A DNA stretch of 64,000 bases from JAFAZJ01 sp050183765 (lineage in GTDB: Bacteria > Pseudomonadota > Alphaproteobacteria > Reyranellales > Reyranellaceae): positions 1-64,000 of the forward strand of contig JBFXAZ010000002.1 of assembly GCA_050183765.1 (NCBI GenBank). Direction: 5' to 3'. Position 1 is the stretch's first letter; every line of letters begins with the position of its first letter. The notes below the pieces were generated by a model. The model searched no databases. It saw nothing but the letters and a program-made list of their open reading frames with translations, and was not told where the DNA came from. The position numbers and the translations under genes were made by a program. Shown piece after piece: positions 8,228-16,715 of the stretch.

Positions 8228-8392
8228 CTAAGGATGTGAATTGACTCTGGAAGATAGATTCGTTACATACAGGGGGCCTGTATTTTCAGGCTTATAAGGG
8301 ATGGTGTTCTCCATCCACATGAAGCGTAGCGTTGAGTTCTTGTCGGCGTACCCGGCCAGCATTTTCGGCTCGGGAATTTTAGCGAAAGGCAT
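8228..8392 (-). CDS. Possible short AT-rich reading frame or gene remnant
   Basis: A 54-codon frame starting MPFAKIPEPKMLAGYADKN and ending NSHP. Its codons (AAA, AAT, ATT, TAT) and base composition differ sharply from neighbouring genes, and the peptide composition looks protein-like (FMWMENTIPYKPENTG). There is no clear ribosome binding site and I do not recognise the family. It may be a small transferred gene, a remnant of one, or chance in an AT-rich patch. Confidence 0.25.
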   Translation of the reverse strand: MPFAKIPEPKMLAGYADKNSTLRFMWMENTIPYKPENTGPLYVTNLSSRVNSHP

Positions 8393-8659
8393 AGGAAGGA
8401 ACTGATACTACCGATGCACTGATCGCGGTCCGTTCGACCGCGACGTTGAAATCCCCGGACCAGCGTCCCATCCGTCCCGGCAACTACCCATTGCCGGCCG
8501 CAAGGGAAGCTTGTGCTCCACCCGGACCCACCCTCTCTACTCTCCTCTCGGGTGGCCGGCATGTGGCTGACAGGCAACGATGGATGGGACGTTCCCCGGG
8601 CGTTCGGTCGCTTCTTCCTGCCCCGAATTCGATCGCGCTCTACGCGCGACCCACGAGCT

Positions 8660-8735
8660 GCTTCGGATCGCGTGCCGGAGCGGGACATGTATCCAGCCAC
8701 CCCACTATGTCCCGCCCCGGCGCGCGGTCCGAAGC
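8660..8735. repeat. Long hairpin upstream of hisB
   Basis: Arms of 29 nt (8660-8688 and 8707-8735) are complementary apart from about three changes, with an 18-nt loop. A second hairpin (gccaca/tgtggc, 8736-8752) abuts it. There is no T-run, so an intrinsic terminator is unlikely; a REP-like element or leader structure for the his genes are alternatives. Confidence 0.7.
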
Positions 8736-8806
8736 GCCACACGCTTTGTGGCCCCCCGGTAATCGCTCTGTTATAGGGACCGCTGCCTTTGTGCAGCGAG
8801 GAGCCC

Positions 8807-9412
8807 ATGTCCAGCGCGCCCGCGCCCCGTGTCGCCACGGTGGCGCGCAAGACCAAGGAGACCGATATCGAGGTGTCGATGAACCTCGACGGCTCGGGCA
8901 CATCCGATGTGCAGACCGGCATCGGCTTCCTCGACCACATGCTCGATCAGCTGGCCAAGCATGGCCTGTTCGACATCAAGGTGCGCGCCAGGGGCGACCT
9001 GCATATCGACTTTCATCACACCACCGAGGATGTCGGCCTGGCCCTGGGCGAGGCGCTGAGCAAAGCGCTGGGCGAGCGCAAGGGCATCCGGCGCTACGGC
9101 GCGGCGATCATCCCGATGGACGAGACGCGCACCGACGTGGCGCTCGACGCCTCCAACCGACCCTACCTGATCTGGAAGGTGCAGTTCTCGCGCCCCAAGC
9201 TGGGCGAGATGGACACCGAGCTGTTCAAGGAGTGGTTCCAGGCCTTCGCGCAGATGGGTGGGCTCACCCTGCATGTCTGGAACCAGTACGGCGAGAACAA
9301 CCACCATATCGTCGAAAGTTGCTTCAAGGGACTGGCTCGCGCGCTGCGCCAGGCGGTCGAGATCGACCCGGGCGCGGCGCAGGCCGTGCCCTCGACCAAG
9401 GGCGTGCTCTGA
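8807..9412 (+). CDS. hisB: Imidazoleglycerol-phosphate dehydratase
   Basis: 201 residues, the monofunctional HisB length. Mn-binding His clusters are visible in GFLDHMLDQLAKH (about 44-56), HIDFHHTTEDVG (about 66-77) and the second-half repeats NNHHIVESCFKG. It dehydrates imidazoleglycerol phosphate to imidazoleacetol phosphate in histidine synthesis. The ATG at 8807 follows a GAGGAG ribosome binding site; an in-frame ATG at 8789 lacks one. hisH begins 9 bp after its stop, so the two are cotranscribed. The hairpins at 8660-8752 precede it. Confidence 0.96.
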   Translation: MSSAPAPRVATVARKTKETDIEVSMNLDGSGTSDVQTGIGFLDHMLDQLAKHGLFDIKVRARGDLHIDFHHTTEDVGLALGEALSKALGERKGIRRYGAAIIPMDETRTDVALDASNRPYLIWKVQFSRPKLGEMDTELFKEWFQAFAQMGGLTLHVWNQYGENNHHIVESCFKGLARALRQAVEIDPGAAQAVPSTKGVL

Positions 9413-9421
9413 AGCCGGATC

Positions 9422-10069
9422 ATGCCCACCGTCGCCATCGTCGATTACGGCTCCGGCAACCTGCGCTCCGCCGCCAAGGCCTTCGAGCGCGCCGCCCGTG
9501 AATGCGCCAGCGGCCACGACATCGTGGTCAGCGGCGATCCCAGGGTCGTCGAGCGGGCCGAGCGCATCGTGCTGCCCGGCGTCGGCGCCTTCGCCGATTG
9601 CCGCGCCGGGCTGTACGCTGTGCCCGGCATGGTCGAGATCCTGCAGCGCGAGGTGGTCGAGCGCGGCAAGCCGTTCCTCGGCATCTGCGTCGGCATGCAG
9701 CTGATGGCCACGCGCGGCGTCGAGTACGGCACGCATCCGGGCCTCGACTGGATCAAGGGCGACGTCGTGCGCATCACGCCCGCCGATCGCCACCTCAAGA
9801 TCCCGCACATGGGCTGGAACGAGCTCGTCGATCTCGCCGCGAGCCATCCCCTGCTCGCCGGCATCGCGCCGGGCGACCATGCCTATTTCGTGCACTCCTA
9901 CGCGCTGCGCACCGAGTCGGACGACACGGTGCTGGCGCGCACCGACTACGGCGGCAGGCTCACCGCGATGGTCGGCCGGGCCAACATGGCGGGCACCCAG
10001 TTCCACCCCGAGAAGAGCCAGCGCACCGGGCTCACGCTGATCGCCAACTTCCTGCGCTGGAAGCCTTAG
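9422..10069 (+). CDS. hisH: Imidazole glycerol phosphate synthase, glutamine amidotransferase subunit
   Basis: 215 residues of class I glutamine amidotransferase. It opens VAIVDYGSGNLRS, carries the nucleophile elbow FLGICVGMQLM with the catalytic Cys near residue 90, and ends with the His–Glu pair in TQFHPEKSQ (about 195). With HisF it makes imidazoleglycerol phosphate and AICAR; HisF is not in this window. It follows hisB closely. Its TAG overlaps the stop of the convergent hydrolase gene by three bases, so there is no room for a terminator between them. Confidence 0.96.
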   Translation: MPTVAIVDYGSGNLRSAAKAFERAARECASGHDIVVSGDPRVVERAERIVLPGVGAFADCRAGLYAVPGMVEILQREVVERGKPFLGICVGMQLMATRGVEYGTHPGLDWIKGDVVRITPADRHLKIPHMGWNELVDLAASHPLLAGIAPGDHAYFVHSYALRTESDDTVLARTDYGGRLTAMVGRANMAGTQFHPEKSQRTGLTLIANFLRWKP

Positions 10070-11601
10070 CGCCGCAGGCTGTCGATGAAGCTCGGCGGGC
10101 CGTTGCGCTCGATGCAGGACGGCAGGCGCCTGGGATCGGCGTGCAGGGTGAAGTAGTCGACCAGCCGTGCGGCGCAGTTGCCCTGCACCGCCGCCGCGTG
10201 ACCCAGCGCGCGGAACTCGACGTGGCGGGCATTGTCGAGATAGCGCAGCTGGTCGGCCGCCCAGGACGGCGGCGTCAGCCAGTCGTAGGCGCCGCTCAGC
10301 ATCAGCGTCGGGATCGCGCTGCGCACCGGCTCGCGCTGCGCCGCCGGCGCCGGCGGCACGTGCCACACCGGGCAGGTCTCGGGCGCGGTGTTGAGCTTGG
10401 CCACCAGGCCGTAGATGCCGGCGGCCTCGATGCCGCGGCGGCGGACCCTGGCGTTGACCAGCAGGCTGTTCTCGCGGCACTCGACGGCGTTGTAGAGACC
10501 GGCCATCTCCGGCGGCTCGTCGTCGGCCAGGCCGCCTTCGCTCTCCTCGAGGTCGGTGGCGTAGAAGGTCAGCGGCACGTAGTCGCCGCGCACGGTACGG
10601 TCGATGACGTAGGGCAGCCGGCCGATCTCGGTGCCGCCCAGCCGCATCATGTGCAGCAGGGTGAGCAGCACCTTGCCGCCGGTCATCGCCACGTCGACCT
10701 TGCCGTCGGTCAGGTTGAGCTTGAGCCTGACCGGCTCGGCTTCCAGCCGTTCGACCAGTCCCTCCAGCCGGGCACGCAGATGCGGATGCCGTCGGCTGCA
10801 GCGCGGGTCGGCGGCACAATCCGCATACAGCCGCTCGAAGACTCCGCGCACGATCTCGCCCTCGCTGTCGTCGGCGACGATGTGCGGCGGATAGACCGCG
10901 TCGAGCACGGCGGACCGCACGATCGCCGGATGGCGGCGCATCACCTCGAGCGCCCAGCGCGTGCCGTAGCTGACGCCATGCAGGTTGACGCGGCGCAGCC
11001 CCAGCGCCCGCACCAGGTCGGCGACGTCATCGGCGAGGCTGATGGTGTTGTACTGCGCGAGGTCGACGCCCGAGTCGGCGATCCGCTGGGCGCAGCGCGC
11101 CATCGCCTTGCGCTCGCGCTCGACCGCCTCCTTCGGCCGGCCCACCCGGGTCAGGAACGAGCGCTGCGCCTCGAACCCTTCGCAGCGCAGTTCCGGCTGC
11201 GACAGCTTGGCGCCGCGCTGGCCGATGATGATGTAGTCGCGCCGCCGCCTGAGCTCGGCGGTGCTGTTCCACCAGTCGCCGTCGCTCATCGCATCGCCGC
11301 CCGGCTCCGTTGCCGAGAGCGGCGAGTCGCCCGGACCGCCGGCGAGATGCACCACGGGATCGGCCGCCGGCGCCGAGCTGCGCGCCTTGAGGATCGCCAC
11401 CGGCACGCGGATCAGCCGGCCGCCGTCCAGCGCGCGGTTCTCGCGCACGACCAGCATCATGCAGCGCGCATGCTCGCCGCGCGGCGGCTTGAACCAGCAG
11501 GGCTTGGGCTCGAGGCGCGGCACGCCCTGTGCCGCCGCCGACGTCACCGACGCCAGCAGGACGAGGAGCAGGCAACCGAGCAGACGCGCTACGTTGAACA
11601 T
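10066..11601 (-). CDS. Secreted alpha/beta hydrolase, TAP-like (tripeptidyl aminopeptidase family)
   Basis: 511 residues. A signal peptide is clear (VARLLGCLLLVLLASVTSAAAQG, cleavage near residue 25). The oxyanion strand VVHLAGGPGDSP and the nucleophile elbow GVSYGTRWALEVM (Ser in GxSxG) mark an α/β-hydrolase. The late LMLSGAYDWLTPPSWA supplies the Asp and HVEFRALGHAA the catalytic His, as in TAP C-terminal-domain proteins. It is likely a periplasmic peptidase or esterase; substrate unknown. Several Cys residues suggest disulfides. It ends convergently against hisH. Confidence 0.85.
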   Translation of the reverse strand: MFNVARLLGCLLLVLLASVTSAAAQGVPRLEPKPCWFKPPRGEHARCMMLVVRENRALDGGRLIRVPVAILKARSSAPAADPVVHLAGGPGDSPLSATEPGGDAMSDGDWWNSTAELRRRRDYIIIGQRGAKLSQPELRCEGFEAQRSFLTRVGRPKEAVERERKAMARCAQRIADSGVDLAQYNTISLADDVADLVRALGLRRVNLHGVSYGTRWALEVMRRHPAIVRSAVLDAVYPPHIVADDSEGEIVRGVFERLYADCAADPRCSRRHPHLRARLEGLVERLEAEPVRLKLNLTDGKVDVAMTGGKVLLTLLHMMRLGGTEIGRLPYVIDRTVRGDYVPLTFYATDLEESEGGLADDEPPEMAGLYNAVECRENSLLVNARVRRRGIEAAGIYGLVAKLNTAPETCPVWHVPPAPAAQREPVRSAIPTLMLSGAYDWLTPPSWAADQLRYLDNARHVEFRALGHAAAVQGNCAARLVDYFTLHADPRRLPSCIERNGPPSFIDSLRR

Positions 11602-11787
11602 GGCCGGCGGCGAGCGAGGGACACGGCAGAATTTACGCGAAGTTTGGCATTCGGGCCATTTCCGCGCCCGGCTAGGCTTCGCACAAATCCGGCTCACGGG
11701 TAGGCGAGCAGGACATGGTTGTATATGCACCTGTTGGCCGCCACATTGCCGGCCCGCGCGGGTGCGCGCCGATGGAGCCTTCAGCCG

Positions 11788-13035
11788 ATGAGCACGCAGC
11801 AGCGTAATTTCTGGATCGCCGTGTTCTGCGGCGGCCTGATCCTCACCATCGGCCTGGGCGCCCGCCAGAGCTTCGGCATCTTCCAGAAGCCGATCGCGGC
11901 GGAGCTGCAGGTCGGCCGCGAATTGTGGTCCTTCGCCAATGCGCTGGCCGCCCTGCTGATGGGCGTCTTCTCGCCCTTCGTCGGCGGGCTTGCCGACCGC
12001 TTCGGGACCGCCAAGGTCGTGGCCATCGGCGCCGCGACCAACGTCGCCGGCCTGTTCATCATCTCGAGCGCCACCGGCGGCGTGGCGCTGATCGCCGGCA
12101 ACATCCTCTCGGGCTTCGGCATCGCCGCCGCCAGCTTCCCGACCATCCTGGCGGTGGTCGGCCGCATGGCGCCGGCCAACAAGCGCTCGCTGGCGCTGGG
12201 CATCGCCACGGCCGGCGGCTCCTTCGGCCAGTTCGCCATCGTGCCCTTCGCCTCGATCCTGCAGGACCGCTACGGCGACTGGCACTTCACGCTCTTCGTG
12301 CTGACCCTGATCTCGCTGGCGATGATCCCGCTCAGCTGGGCGCTGCGCGAGCCCAAGGAGGCGCCCGCGGCCGCCGGCGCGGCGCGCAAGCAGTCGGCGC
12401 GCGAGGCGCTCGGCGAAGCCTTCGCCACGCGCGCCTTCTGGCTGCTGACCATCGGCTATTTCGTCTGCGGCTTCCACGTCACCTTCGTGGGCCTGCACCT
12501 GCCGGCCTATATCGCCGACAAGGGCGTCGGGCTCGACCTGTTCGGCAAGGCGGTCTCGCCGGCCGAGCTCGGCGGCTGGGCGATCGGCCTGGTCGGCCTG
12601 GCCAACATCGCCGGCGCGATCCTGTGGGGCTGGCTGGGCGGGAGGCACCAGCGCAAGGACATGCTGGCGCTGCTCTACCTGCTGCGCTCGCTGTCCTTCG
12701 TCGTCTTCCTGATCCTGCCGCTGTCCGGCGCCTCGGTGCTGCTCTTCGCGGCGACCCTGGGCTTCCTGTGGCTGGGCACGATCCCGCTGACCAACGGGCT
12801 GGTGATGTACATTTTCGGCCCGGCCTATGCCGCGATGCTCTCTGGCGTGGTGTTCATGAGCCACCAGATCGGCAGCTTCGTCGGCGGCTGGGGCGGTGGA
12901 CGGCTGTTCGATCTGACCGGCAACTACGACCTGATGTGGTACGTGTCGATCGGCCTGGGGCTCACCGCCGCGGCGCTGAACTACCCGATCCGCGAGCGGC
13001 CGATGCCGCGCCTGCTTGCCGCCCAACCGGCCTGA
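11788..13035 (+). CDS. Major facilitator superfamily transporter
   Basis: 415 residues with about 12 hydrophobic segments and a Lys/Arg-containing central loop (REPKEAPAAAGAARKQS, about 188-206). The loop between helices 2 and 3 reads GGLADRFGTAKV, the MFS GxxxDRxGxR motif. The composition resembles monocarboxylate/oxalate-formate-type MFS carriers, but the substrate is unknown. The ATG at 11788 (MSTQQRNFW) is used because it starts just before helix 1; the open frame extends upstream to 11719. A small membrane-protein gene follows 15 bp later. Confidence 0.88.
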   Translation: MSTQQRNFWIAVFCGGLILTIGLGARQSFGIFQKPIAAELQVGRELWSFANALAALLMGVFSPFVGGLADRFGTAKVVAIGAATNVAGLFIISSATGGVALIAGNILSGFGIAAASFPTILAVVGRMAPANKRSLALGIATAGGSFGQFAIVPFASILQDRYGDWHFTLFVLTLISLAMIPLSWALREPKEAPAAAGAARKQSAREALGEAFATRAFWLLTIGYFVCGFHVTFVGLHLPAYIADKGVGLDLFGKAVSPAELGGWAIGLVGLANIAGAILWGWLGGRHQRKDMLALLYLLRSLSFVVFLILPLSGASVLLFAATLGFLWLGTIPLTNGLVMYIFGPAYAAMLSGVVFMSHQIGSFVGGWGGGRLFDLTGNYDLMWYVSIGLGLTAAALNYPIRERPMPRLLAAQPA

Positions 13036-13050
13036 GCCCATATTTCCGCC

Positions 13051-13206
13051 ATGGACGCCAGCCGCGAAACCGCCAACGCATCGAACCGGGCGCTGCTCAT
13101 CGCGCTCGGCGCGCCGGTGCTGGGCATCACCGTGCTGGCCGCCTGGCTGTGGGCCGAACGCGGCGCCGCGATCCTTCTCGATATCGGCTCGCTGTTCTGC
13201 CTCTAG
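13051..13206 (+). CDS. Small single-pass membrane protein (51 residues)
   Basis: Begins MDASRETANASNRALLIALG and ends DIGSLFCL. One transmembrane helix (about 14-34) follows a short polar N-terminus, with a second short hydrophobic stretch at the C-terminus ending in Cys-Leu. It lies between the MFS gene (15 bp upstream) and the VanW-type gene (55 bp downstream) on the same strand, so cotranscription is likely. Good codon usage and the tight spacing make it a real gene rather than noise. Function unknown. Confidence 0.6.
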   Translation: MDASRETANASNRALLIALGAPVLGITVLAAWLWAERGAAILLDIGSLFCL

Positions 13207-13261
13207 GCCGGCGGCGAAATCGGATACGCTGTGCCGTCGAACCAGCTGGCGCGCGGCACGG

Positions 13262-15088
13262 GTGACTGAACGCATCATCGATACGTCGCTGGCACCCCGC
13301 CTCATGGCGCGGGTGTCATCGGCCCTGGGCAAGGGTGCCGCCTCGCGCCTGGAGCGCGCCTGGTTCGCCTTCCGCGCCAATGGGCTGCGGCTGCGCCGTG
13401 CCCTGCGCGACCTGGGCACGCGCGAGGTCTTCGCGCGCACCTACGCCGACGAGCGGGCGCAGCTTGCGGCCTGGCCGGCGATCATCGGCGCGTCGCGGAC
13501 GCCTCTGTGGTACGCGACCCGCGCGGACGAGGGCGGCGCCGGCGCCGAATGGACGCTGACCGCCGGCAAGGTGGAGAACCTGCGCGTGGCCGCACGCCGT
13601 CTGCATGGCCTCGTCATTCCCGCGGGCACGGTGTTCAGCTTCTGGCACGCGCTGGGCCGGCCGACGCGCGCGCGAGGCTATGTCGCCGGCCGCGAGTTGC
13701 GCGAGGGCTGCATGGTGGCCAGCACCGGCGGCGGGCTGTGCCAGCTCTCCAACGCGCTCTACGCCACCGCGCTCGATGCCGGCATGCAGATCGTCGAGCG
13801 CCATGCGCATTCCAGGATCGTGCCCGGCTCGCTCGCCGAGCGCGGACTCGACGCCACCGTCTTCTGGAACTACGTCGACCTGCGGTTCCGGGCCCCTTCC
13901 GACTGCGTGCTCGACGTACGCTTGGACGCGACGCACCTGCATGTGCGGCTGCGCACCCATGCGCCGCGCACGGCCAAAGCGAAGCCGGTGGATCAGCCCT
14001 CCCCGCGCATCTCGGGCCACGCTCACGACTGCGTCGGCTGCGAGCAGCGCGACTGCGTCGAGTACATCGCGCCGCTCGCGCGGGCCGGGCATACGGCATG
14101 GCTGCTCGACGAAGTCTGGCCGGAGTTCGACCGCTGGCTGGGCAAGCGGGCGCGCGGCGGCGATCAGGTGCTGCTGCCGATGGACGGCAAGCGCCGCGGT
14201 CGCGCGGCCTATGCCTGGTCCCTGCCCGCAGGAGCGATCCGCGAGCACGCCGTGCTCGCCACGATGCGCGGCCTCGCCACGCGCCTGCTCGGCGCCCAGG
14301 GCGCGGCGCGCCAGCGCGGCCTGCTGCGCTTCGATCGCATGTTGGCCGACGCCTATGCGCGCAAGCTCTCGCCCGAGGCCGACCGCCTGGTGATCGCGCT
14401 CAACCTCCTGCCCCATCTGTGGCAGGCCGGCGTCCTCGGCGGGCGGCACTACACCGTGCTGCTGAACCGCTCGCCGCTCAGCCTGCTGCACGCCCAGCTC
14501 GACCGCGCCGGCGCGCTGCATCCGCAGTCGCCGACCTTGGGCGATTTCCGCGCCGACGCCGCCTTGATCGCCGCCGAGGAGGCGGCCCTCCAGGGCGCCC
14601 ACGCCCTCGTGACGCCGCACGCGGCCGTCGCGGCCCATTGCCGGGCCCGATACGGTGCCGCGGTCGAGCGACTGGACTGGTCGATGCCGGCGACGCAGGA
14701 CGCCAGAGGCTCGCGGACCGAGCGAGGCGCGGTGCTGTTCCCCGCCTCCGCCCTGGGCCGCAAGGGCGCCTACGAGGTGCGCGCCGCCTGCCGTGCGCTC
14801 GGCCTGCCGGTGCGCGTGCTGGGACAGGCAAGCGAAGGGGCGAACTTCTGGTCCGGCGTCGACGCCGCGCCCGCCGACCGCCGCGACCCCTGGAAGGGAA
14901 TCGCCTGCGTCGTGCTGCCGGCCTTCGTCGAGCATCGTCCGCGCCTGCTGCTGCAGGCGCTGGCGCGCGGCCTGCCGGTGCTGTGCACGGCGGAGTGCGG
15001 CCTGCCCGCCGGTACGCCCGGCGTGCGCATCGTGCGCGCCGGCGACGAAGCGGAGCTCATCGCCGCGCTTGCGGGCGTCGCGGTCTAA
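13262..15088 (+). CDS. VanW-domain protein fused to a glycosyltransferase-like C-terminal region
   Basis: 608 residues from the GTG at 13262 (an ATG at 13304 would remove 14). The VanW domain spans about 80-230, with GTVFSFWHALGRPTRARGY and STGGGLCQLSNALY, the typical VanW core. A Cys cluster DCVGCEQRDC follows at about 257-266. From about 360 to the end the protein resembles a GT-B glycosyltransferase: HALVTPHAAVAAHCRARYG looks like the inter-domain helix region and LLQALARGLPVLCTAECG like the nucleotide-sugar-binding end. No signal peptide is seen. VanW is linked to vancomycin-resistance clusters in Gram-positives but its biochemical role is unknown. The fusion to a transferase-like module is the odd feature. 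Confidence 0.75.
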   Translation: MTERIIDTSLAPRLMARVSSALGKGAASRLERAWFAFRANGLRLRRALRDLGTREVFARTYADERAQLAAWPAIIGASRTPLWYATRADEGGAGAEWTLTAGKVENLRVAARRLHGLVIPAGTVFSFWHALGRPTRARGYVAGRELREGCMVASTGGGLCQLSNALYATALDAGMQIVERHAHSRIVPGSLAERGLDATVFWNYVDLRFRAPSDCVLDVRLDATHLHVRLRTHAPRTAKAKPVDQPSPRISGHAHDCVGCEQRDCVEYIAPLARAGHTAWLLDEVWPEFDRWLGKRARGGDQVLLPMDGKRRGRAAYAWSLPAGAIREHAVLATMRGLATRLLGAQGAARQRGLLRFDRMLADAYARKLSPEADRLVIALNLLPHLWQAGVLGGRHYTVLLNRSPLSLLHAQLDRAGALHPQSPTLGDFRADAALIAAEEAALQGAHALVTPHAAVAAHCRARYGAAVERLDWSMPATQDARGSRTERGAVLFPASALGRKGAYEVRAACRALGLPVRVLGQASEGANFWSGVDAAPADRRDPWKGIACVVLPAFVEHRPRLLLQALARGLPVLCTAECGLPAGTPGVRIVRAGDEAELIAALAGVAV

Positions 15089-15330
15089 CCGCATTCGATC
15101 CCCGACAGGCTCAGCCACAGCACGAAGGCGTCGCGATGCGCCGCCTCGGCGAAGCCGACATGCAGCTTGCCGGGCGAGGTCCAGCGGCCGCAGCGCCCCG
15201 CCGACACGCGCCGCGCCTCGGCGTCGATCTCGGCCACGCGCTCGACCGGCGGCATCGGCATGGTGACGACATGCGCCCAGGATGCCGCGCGCGTCCCGGC
15301 CCGTCGGCCAGCAGCCGCGCGGCGCGCCAT
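15085..15330 (-). CDS. Small conserved-looking protein coupled to hslU (81 residues)
   Basis: Starts MARRAAAGRRAG and ends VLWLSLSGIECG. Its ATG shares one base with the hslU stop (TGATG at 15332-15328), a classic translational-coupling junction, which is the main argument that it is real. Its stop overlaps the end of the convergent VanW-type gene. No domain or membrane segment is evident; the C-terminal half (GKLHVGFAEAAHRDAFVLW) is the best-ordered part. Function unknown. Confidence 0.5.
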   Translation of the reverse strand: MARRAAAGRRAGTRAASWAHVVTMPMPPVERVAEIDAEARRVSAGRCGRWTSPGKLHVGFAEAAHRDAFVLWLSLSGIECG

Positions 15331-16640
15331 CAGAGGATGAACTTGCTGAGGTCGGCGTTCTTGGCCAGCGCGCTCACGCGTTCGCGCACATAGGCCGCGT
15401 CGATCGTCACCTTCTCGCCGCCGCGGTCGGAGGCGGTGAAGCTGATCTCCTCGAGCAGCTTCTCCAGCACCGTGTGCAGGCGGCGCGCGCCGATGTTCTC
15501 CAGCGAGGAATTGATCTCCGCCGCCAGCCGCGCCAGCTCGTCGATGGCGTCGTCGGCGAACTCGAGGTCGAGCTTCTCGGTGCCCATCAGCGCCTTGTAC
15601 TGCTTCAGCAGGCTGGCCTCCGGCTCGACCAGGATGCGGCGGAAATCCTCCTGCGTCAGGCCCTGCAGGGTGACGCGGATCGGCACGCGGCCCTGCAGCT
15701 CGGGCAGCAGGTCCGAGGGCTTGGCGAGATGGAAGGCGCCGGAGCAGATGAACAGGATGTGGTCGGTCTTCAGCGGGCCGTGCTTGGTGTTGACCGTGGT
15801 GCCCTCGATCAGCGGCAGCAGGTCGCGCTGCACGCCCTCGCGGCTGACGTCGCCGCCGCCGCGATACTCCGAGCGCGCGCAGATCTTGTCGATCTCGTCG
15901 AGGAAGACGATGCCGTTCTGCTCCGCCGCTTCGCGCGCCTCGCGGATCACGCGCTCCTCGTCGAGCAGCTTGTCGCTCTCCTCGCGGGTCAGCAGCTCCA
16001 TGGCGTCCTTCACCGTGAGCGTGCGCTTCTTGGTGCGCTGGTTGCCCAGCGCCTTGCCCAGCATGTCGCCGATATTGACCATGCCGACCTGGCCGCCGGG
16101 CATGCCGGGGATCTCGAAGGTCGCCGGCCCGCCGGTATCGGCGACCTCGACGTCGACCTCGCGGCCATCGAGCTCGCCCTCGCGGATCTTGTGGCGGAAG
16201 CGCAGCTTGGTCTCGTTGCTGGCGCTGTTGCCGACCAGCGCGTCGATCACGCGCTCCTCGGCCGCCACCTCGGCCTTGGCCCGCACGTCCTTGCGCAACC
16301 GCTCGCGCGTCATGCCGATGGCGACCTCCATCAGGTCGCGCGCGATCTGCTCGACGTCGCGGCCGACATAGCCGACCTCGGTGAACTTGGTGGCTTCGAC
16401 CTTGAGGAACGGCGCCTCGGCCAGCCTGGCGAGACGCCGCGCGATCTCGGTCTTGCCGCAGCCGGTCGGCCCGATCATCAGGATGTTCTTGGGCAGCACT
16501 TCCTCGCGCAGCCCGTTGGGCAGCTGCTGGCGACGCCAGCGATTGCGCAGCGCCACCGCGACGGCGCGCTTGGCGTCGTTCTGGCCGACGATGTGGCGGT
16601 CGAGCTCGGAGACAATCTCACGGGGGGAAAATTCAGCCAT
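15330..16640 (-). CDS. hslU: ATP-dependent protease ATPase subunit HslU
   Basis: 436 residues of the AAA+ unfoldase of the HslUV protease. Walker A GPTGCGKTE is at residues 57-65, the Glu/Arg-rich I-domain at about 110-240, and Walker B IVFLDEIDKI near 250; sensor 2 GARRLHTVLE lies near 390. It begins with the family motif SPREIVSELDRHIVGQ and ends in the conserved LSKFIL, the C-terminal tail that docks into HslV. It is the second gene of the hslV–hslU operon, 75 bp after hslV, and overlaps a small downstream gene by one base. Confidence 0.97.
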   Translation of the reverse strand: MAEFSPREIVSELDRHIVGQNDAKRAVAVALRNRWRRQQLPNGLREEVLPKNILMIGPTGCGKTEIARRLARLAEAPFLKVEATKFTEVGYVGRDVEQIARDLMEVAIGMTRERLRKDVRAKAEVAAEERVIDALVGNSASNETKLRFRHKIREGELDGREVDVEVADTGGPATFEIPGMPGGQVGMVNIGDMLGKALGNQRTKKRTLTVKDAMELLTREESDKLLDEERVIREAREAAEQNGIVFLDEIDKICARSEYRGGGDVSREGVQRDLLPLIEGTTVNTKHGPLKTDHILFICSGAFHLAKPSDLLPELQGRVPIRVTLQGLTQEDFRRILVEPEASLLKQYKALMGTEKLDLEFADDAIDELARLAAEINSSLENIGARRLHTVLEKLLEEISFTASDRGGEKVTIDAAYVRERVSALAKNADLSKFIL

Positions 16641-16715
16641 GTCGCCCTCCTCGAGGCGCGATGCGCGGCGTGGGCACCCCTGAGGCGCGCCTCCGCCGCT
16701 CCAGTCGAAGCAAGC

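Larger units (their letters stand above)
8163..8806. other. 644-bp stretch between rsmB and hisB without a confident gene
   Basis: The left part (about 8200-8400) is distinctly AT-richer than its surroundings and holds one short minus-strand frame. The right part (8400-8806) is GC-rich, without a plausible frame, and contains a strong hairpin at 8660-8735 followed by a smaller one at 8736-8752. The hisB ribosome binding site lies at its right edge. I see no tRNA or recognised riboswitch here. Confidence 0.6.

Noticed and set aside
9502..11703. 733-codon plus-strand frame overlapping hisH and the hydrolase gene
   Set aside because: Arg/His-rich shadow that runs across two real genes on different strands.
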